DNA of 7,106 nucleotides from an uncultured bacterium (GTDB taxonomy: Bacteria; Bacillota; Clostridia; Oscillospirales; Oscillospiraceae): contig CAJMLC010000100.1 of the NCBI GenBank assembly GCA_905214155.1, positions 1 through 7,106 of the forward strand, written 5' to 3'. Positions 5,941-7,106 of the stretch are shown in pieces. A model generated the notes under the pieces. It did no database searches, was not told where the DNA came from, and saw only the letters and a program-made list of their open reading frames with translations. A program made the translations under genes and the position numbers. Numbering within the stretch: position 1 is the stretch's first letter; each line of letters opens with the position of its first letter.

Positions 5941-6047
5941 ACGCGAGCGAAGTGCGGCGGAAAATTGAGAGCCTTAATCCCCTCAGGCGCCGCGCGCCAA
6001 CTTGCAATGACGCGTTAATTTGGGACTGCAGCGAAATTACTGCAACA

Positions 6048-6080
6048 AAAAAGGAACCTCTCGGAGAGAGGTTCCTTTTT
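6048..6080. terminator. Bidirectional rho-independent terminator between rsmG and atpC
   Basis: A perfect 15-bp stem (6048-6062 with 6066-6080) closes a 3-nt GGA loop. The outer part of each arm is an A- or T-run, so a T-tract follows the GC-rich core in both directions. On the - strand it starts 3 nt after the atpC stop and ends the ATP synthase operon. On the + strand it can stop transcripts from the tadA-degV-rsmG operon that pass through the repeat region. Confidence 0.92.
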
Positions 6081-6082
6081 CG

Positions 6083-6490
6083 TTACTTATGATTTTCTGC
6101 AACGGAGATGCGGACCTGCGCGCGGCGTCTCGCCGCCTCGCGGACGCGCCGCTCCTCTTTGGAAAGAGACGTGTTTTCCAGCGCGGCCTCCGCCCGGGCC
6201 AGCGCGTCCTTCGCACGTGGCAGGTCGATCTGGTCGGCCCACTCGAACGTGGTCGCGATCAGGCGCACCTCGTTCTTCGTCATCGCGAGCATCCCGCCGA
6301 TGCAGGCGGCATACCGCTTCTGCCCGTCGATGGTGACGCGCGCCTCGCCCATGCCGAGCGCCGTGACAAAGTCGATATGGTGCGCGAGCAGCGTCAGCTC
6401 GCCGGTCGTCGCGCGGACGGTCAGCGATTCGGCCGGGCCGTGGTAATATTCCCCGTCCGGCGTGACGATCGTCAGTTGGAAGGTGCTCAT
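6083..6490 (-). CDS. atpC: F0F1 ATP synthase subunit epsilon
   Basis: A 135-residue epsilon subunit, part of the central stalk of the F1 sector. It contacts gamma and the c-ring, and its C-terminal helices can inhibit ATP hydrolysis. Visible: an N-terminal beta-sandwich (about 1-85) with FQLTIVTPDGEYYHGPAESLTVRATTGELTLLAHH, a hallmark start of the family, followed by a charged helical hairpin (about 88-133) rich in Arg, Glu and Ala (LPRAKDALARAEAAL, then EERRVREAARRRAQVRI). Both domains are present and the length is normal. The start ATG overlaps the atpD stop in an ATGA arrangement (6487-6490), a usual sign of translational coupling, with a GGCGGGGA purine-rich site before it. It is the last gene of the atp operon, ending 3 nt before the terminator. 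Confidence 0.96.
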   Translation of the reverse strand: MSTFQLTIVTPDGEYYHGPAESLTVRATTGELTLLAHHIDFVTALGMGEARVTIDGQKRYAACIGGMLAMTKNEVRLIATTFEWADQIDLPRAKDALARAEAALENTSLSKEERRVREAARRRAQVRISVAENHK

Positions 6491-7106
6491 GCTTCCCCGC
6501 CTTTCGCGCGGGCAACGACGTCGTCGATGCCGCCGGCGAAGAGGAACGCAGACTCGGGGATGTCGTCATGCTTGCCTTCCACGATCTCACGGAAGCCGCG
6601 GATGGTCTCCTTCAGCGGGACGTATTTGCCCTCGTAGCCGGTGAACTGCTCGGCAACATGGAACGGCTGGGACAGGAAGCGCTGCACCTTTCTGGCGCGG
6701 CTGACGGTGAGCTTGTCCTGCTCGGACAACTCGTCCATGCCCATGATGGCGATGATGTCCTGCAGCTCCTTATAGCGCTGGAGGATATGGATGACAGACT
6801 GCGCTACCTCATAATGCTCCTGCCCGACGACATCCGGCGAGAGCACGCGGGACGTGGAGTCCAGCGGATCGACCGCCGGGAAGATACCGAGCGAAGCGAT
6901 GGAACGGTCGAGGACCGTCGTCGCATCGAGGTGGGCAAACGTGGTCGCCGGGGCCGGATCGGTCAGGTCGTCCGCAGGGACGTAGACCGCCTGCACGGAC
7001 GTGATCGAGCCGTCCTTCGTGGACGTAATGCGCTCCTGCAGCGCGCCCATCTCGGTGGCCAGCGTGGGCTGGTAGCCGACGGCGGACGGCATACGGCCAA
7101 GCAGCG
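6487..7106 (-). CDS. atpD: F0F1 ATP synthase subunit beta, C-terminal part (5' end outside window)
   Basis: The reading frame is open at the right edge, and about 205 residues of the C-terminal part of the catalytic beta subunit are visible; the Walker A and B segments would lie beyond the window. Visible: LLGRMPSAVGYQPTLATEMG at the edge, ERITSTKDGSITSVQAVYVPADDLTDPAPATTFAHLD, SLGIFPAVDPLDSTSR, GMDELSEQDKLTVSRARKVQRFLSQPF with the DELSE motif that couples beta to gamma rotation, and GGIDDVVARAK near the end. The ATG at 7092 is an internal methionine inside a conserved motif and not the start. Subunit beta forms the catalytic sites of F1 together with alpha. It is followed by atpC with a 4-nt overlap, the usual order at the end of bacterial atp operons. 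Confidence 0.97.
   Translation of the reverse strand, partial: LLGRMPSAVGYQPTLATEMGALQERITSTKDGSITSVQAVYVPADDLTDPAPATTFAHLDATTVLDRSIASLGIFPAVDPLDSTSRVLSPDVVGQEHYEVAQSVIHILQRYKELQDIIAIMGMDELSEQDKLTVSRARKVQRFLSQPFHVAEQFTGYEGKYVPLKETIRGFREIVEGKHDDIPESAFLFAGGIDDVVARAKGGEA

Larger units (their letters stand above)
5775..6046. repeat. Intergenic cluster of palindromic, repeat-like sequence
   Basis: This gap between convergent rsmG and atpC has no supported gene; a 91-codon open frame on the - strand (5732-6007) resembles no family and crosses the hairpins. It holds a series of palindromes: 5787-5807 (AGCCCC/GGGGCT with a GGTA loop), 5811-5823 (TGCGC/GCGCA), a diffuse pairing GCGGAG/CTCCGC around 5849-5881, the long perfect hairpin at 5907-5940, and 5986-5998 (GGCGC/GCGCC). 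The string from 5784, with a GC-rich hairpin followed by a small hairpin and then ACTGTGGGAGA, resembles dispersed intergenic repeats I recall from Oscillospiraceae and related Clostridia. A more decayed, inverted version may lie near 5975-6005. I see neither a transposase nor clear terminal inverted repeats. Confidence 0.5.

Noticed and set aside
5775..6082. CRISPR array or small protein gene in the rsmG-atpC gap
   Set aside because: There are no regularly spaced direct repeats, and the only open frame of note (91 codons, - strand) crosses the palindromes and lacks family-like sequence.

Overview
This window looks like a housekeeping stretch from a GC-rich member of the Clostridia, most likely an Oscillospiraceae-type gut Firmicute. 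The evidence for that is indirect. The codons are strongly GC3-biased, the ribosome binding sites are Firmicute-like (AGGAG or AAGGGGG type), the DegV protein belongs to a subfamily typical of Clostridia, and one intergenic gap carries degenerate palindromic repeats of a kind I recall from Oscillospiraceae genomes. I could not confirm the genus without a search.

Layout from left to right: (1) The 3' end of a GH78-type alpha-L-rhamnosidase gene on the + strand, with an apparent one-base deletion about 14 codons before its expected stop at 706. (2) A strong inverted repeat at 711-748, serving as the terminator between this gene and the convergent mnmG-tatD operon. (3) tatD (793-1551) and mnmG (1566-3437), both on the - strand, sharing one promoter near 3475-3503. 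(4) A 331-bp divergent intergenic region holding the mnmG promoter, a candidate extended -10 promoter on the + strand, a small hairpin, a rho-independent terminator with no gene in front of it, and then a near-consensus promoter for the next operon. (5) The + strand operon tadA-degV-rsmG (3769-5774), tightly packed with an 11-nt overlap and a 4-nt gap. (6) A 308-bp convergent gap (5775-6082) filled with palindromic, repeat-like DNA and closed by a perfect bidirectional terminator. (7) The end of the ATP synthase operon on the - strand: atpC complete, atpD cut by the window edge.

The shared theme of the centre is modification of the decoding machinery. MnmG modifies U34 of tRNA, TadA deaminates A34 of tRNA, and RsmG methylates G527 of 16S rRNA. 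The two position-34 enzymes are transcribed divergently from one intergenic region. mnmG (gidA) and rsmG (gidB), which are neighbours in many bacteria, are here separated by tadA and degV and lie on opposite strands. All intact genes belong to well-known families and I see no new defence or mobile system. The points most worth following up are the orphan terminator and possible small RNA upstream of tadA, the frameshift in the rhamnosidase gene, and the repeat cluster between rsmG and atpC.
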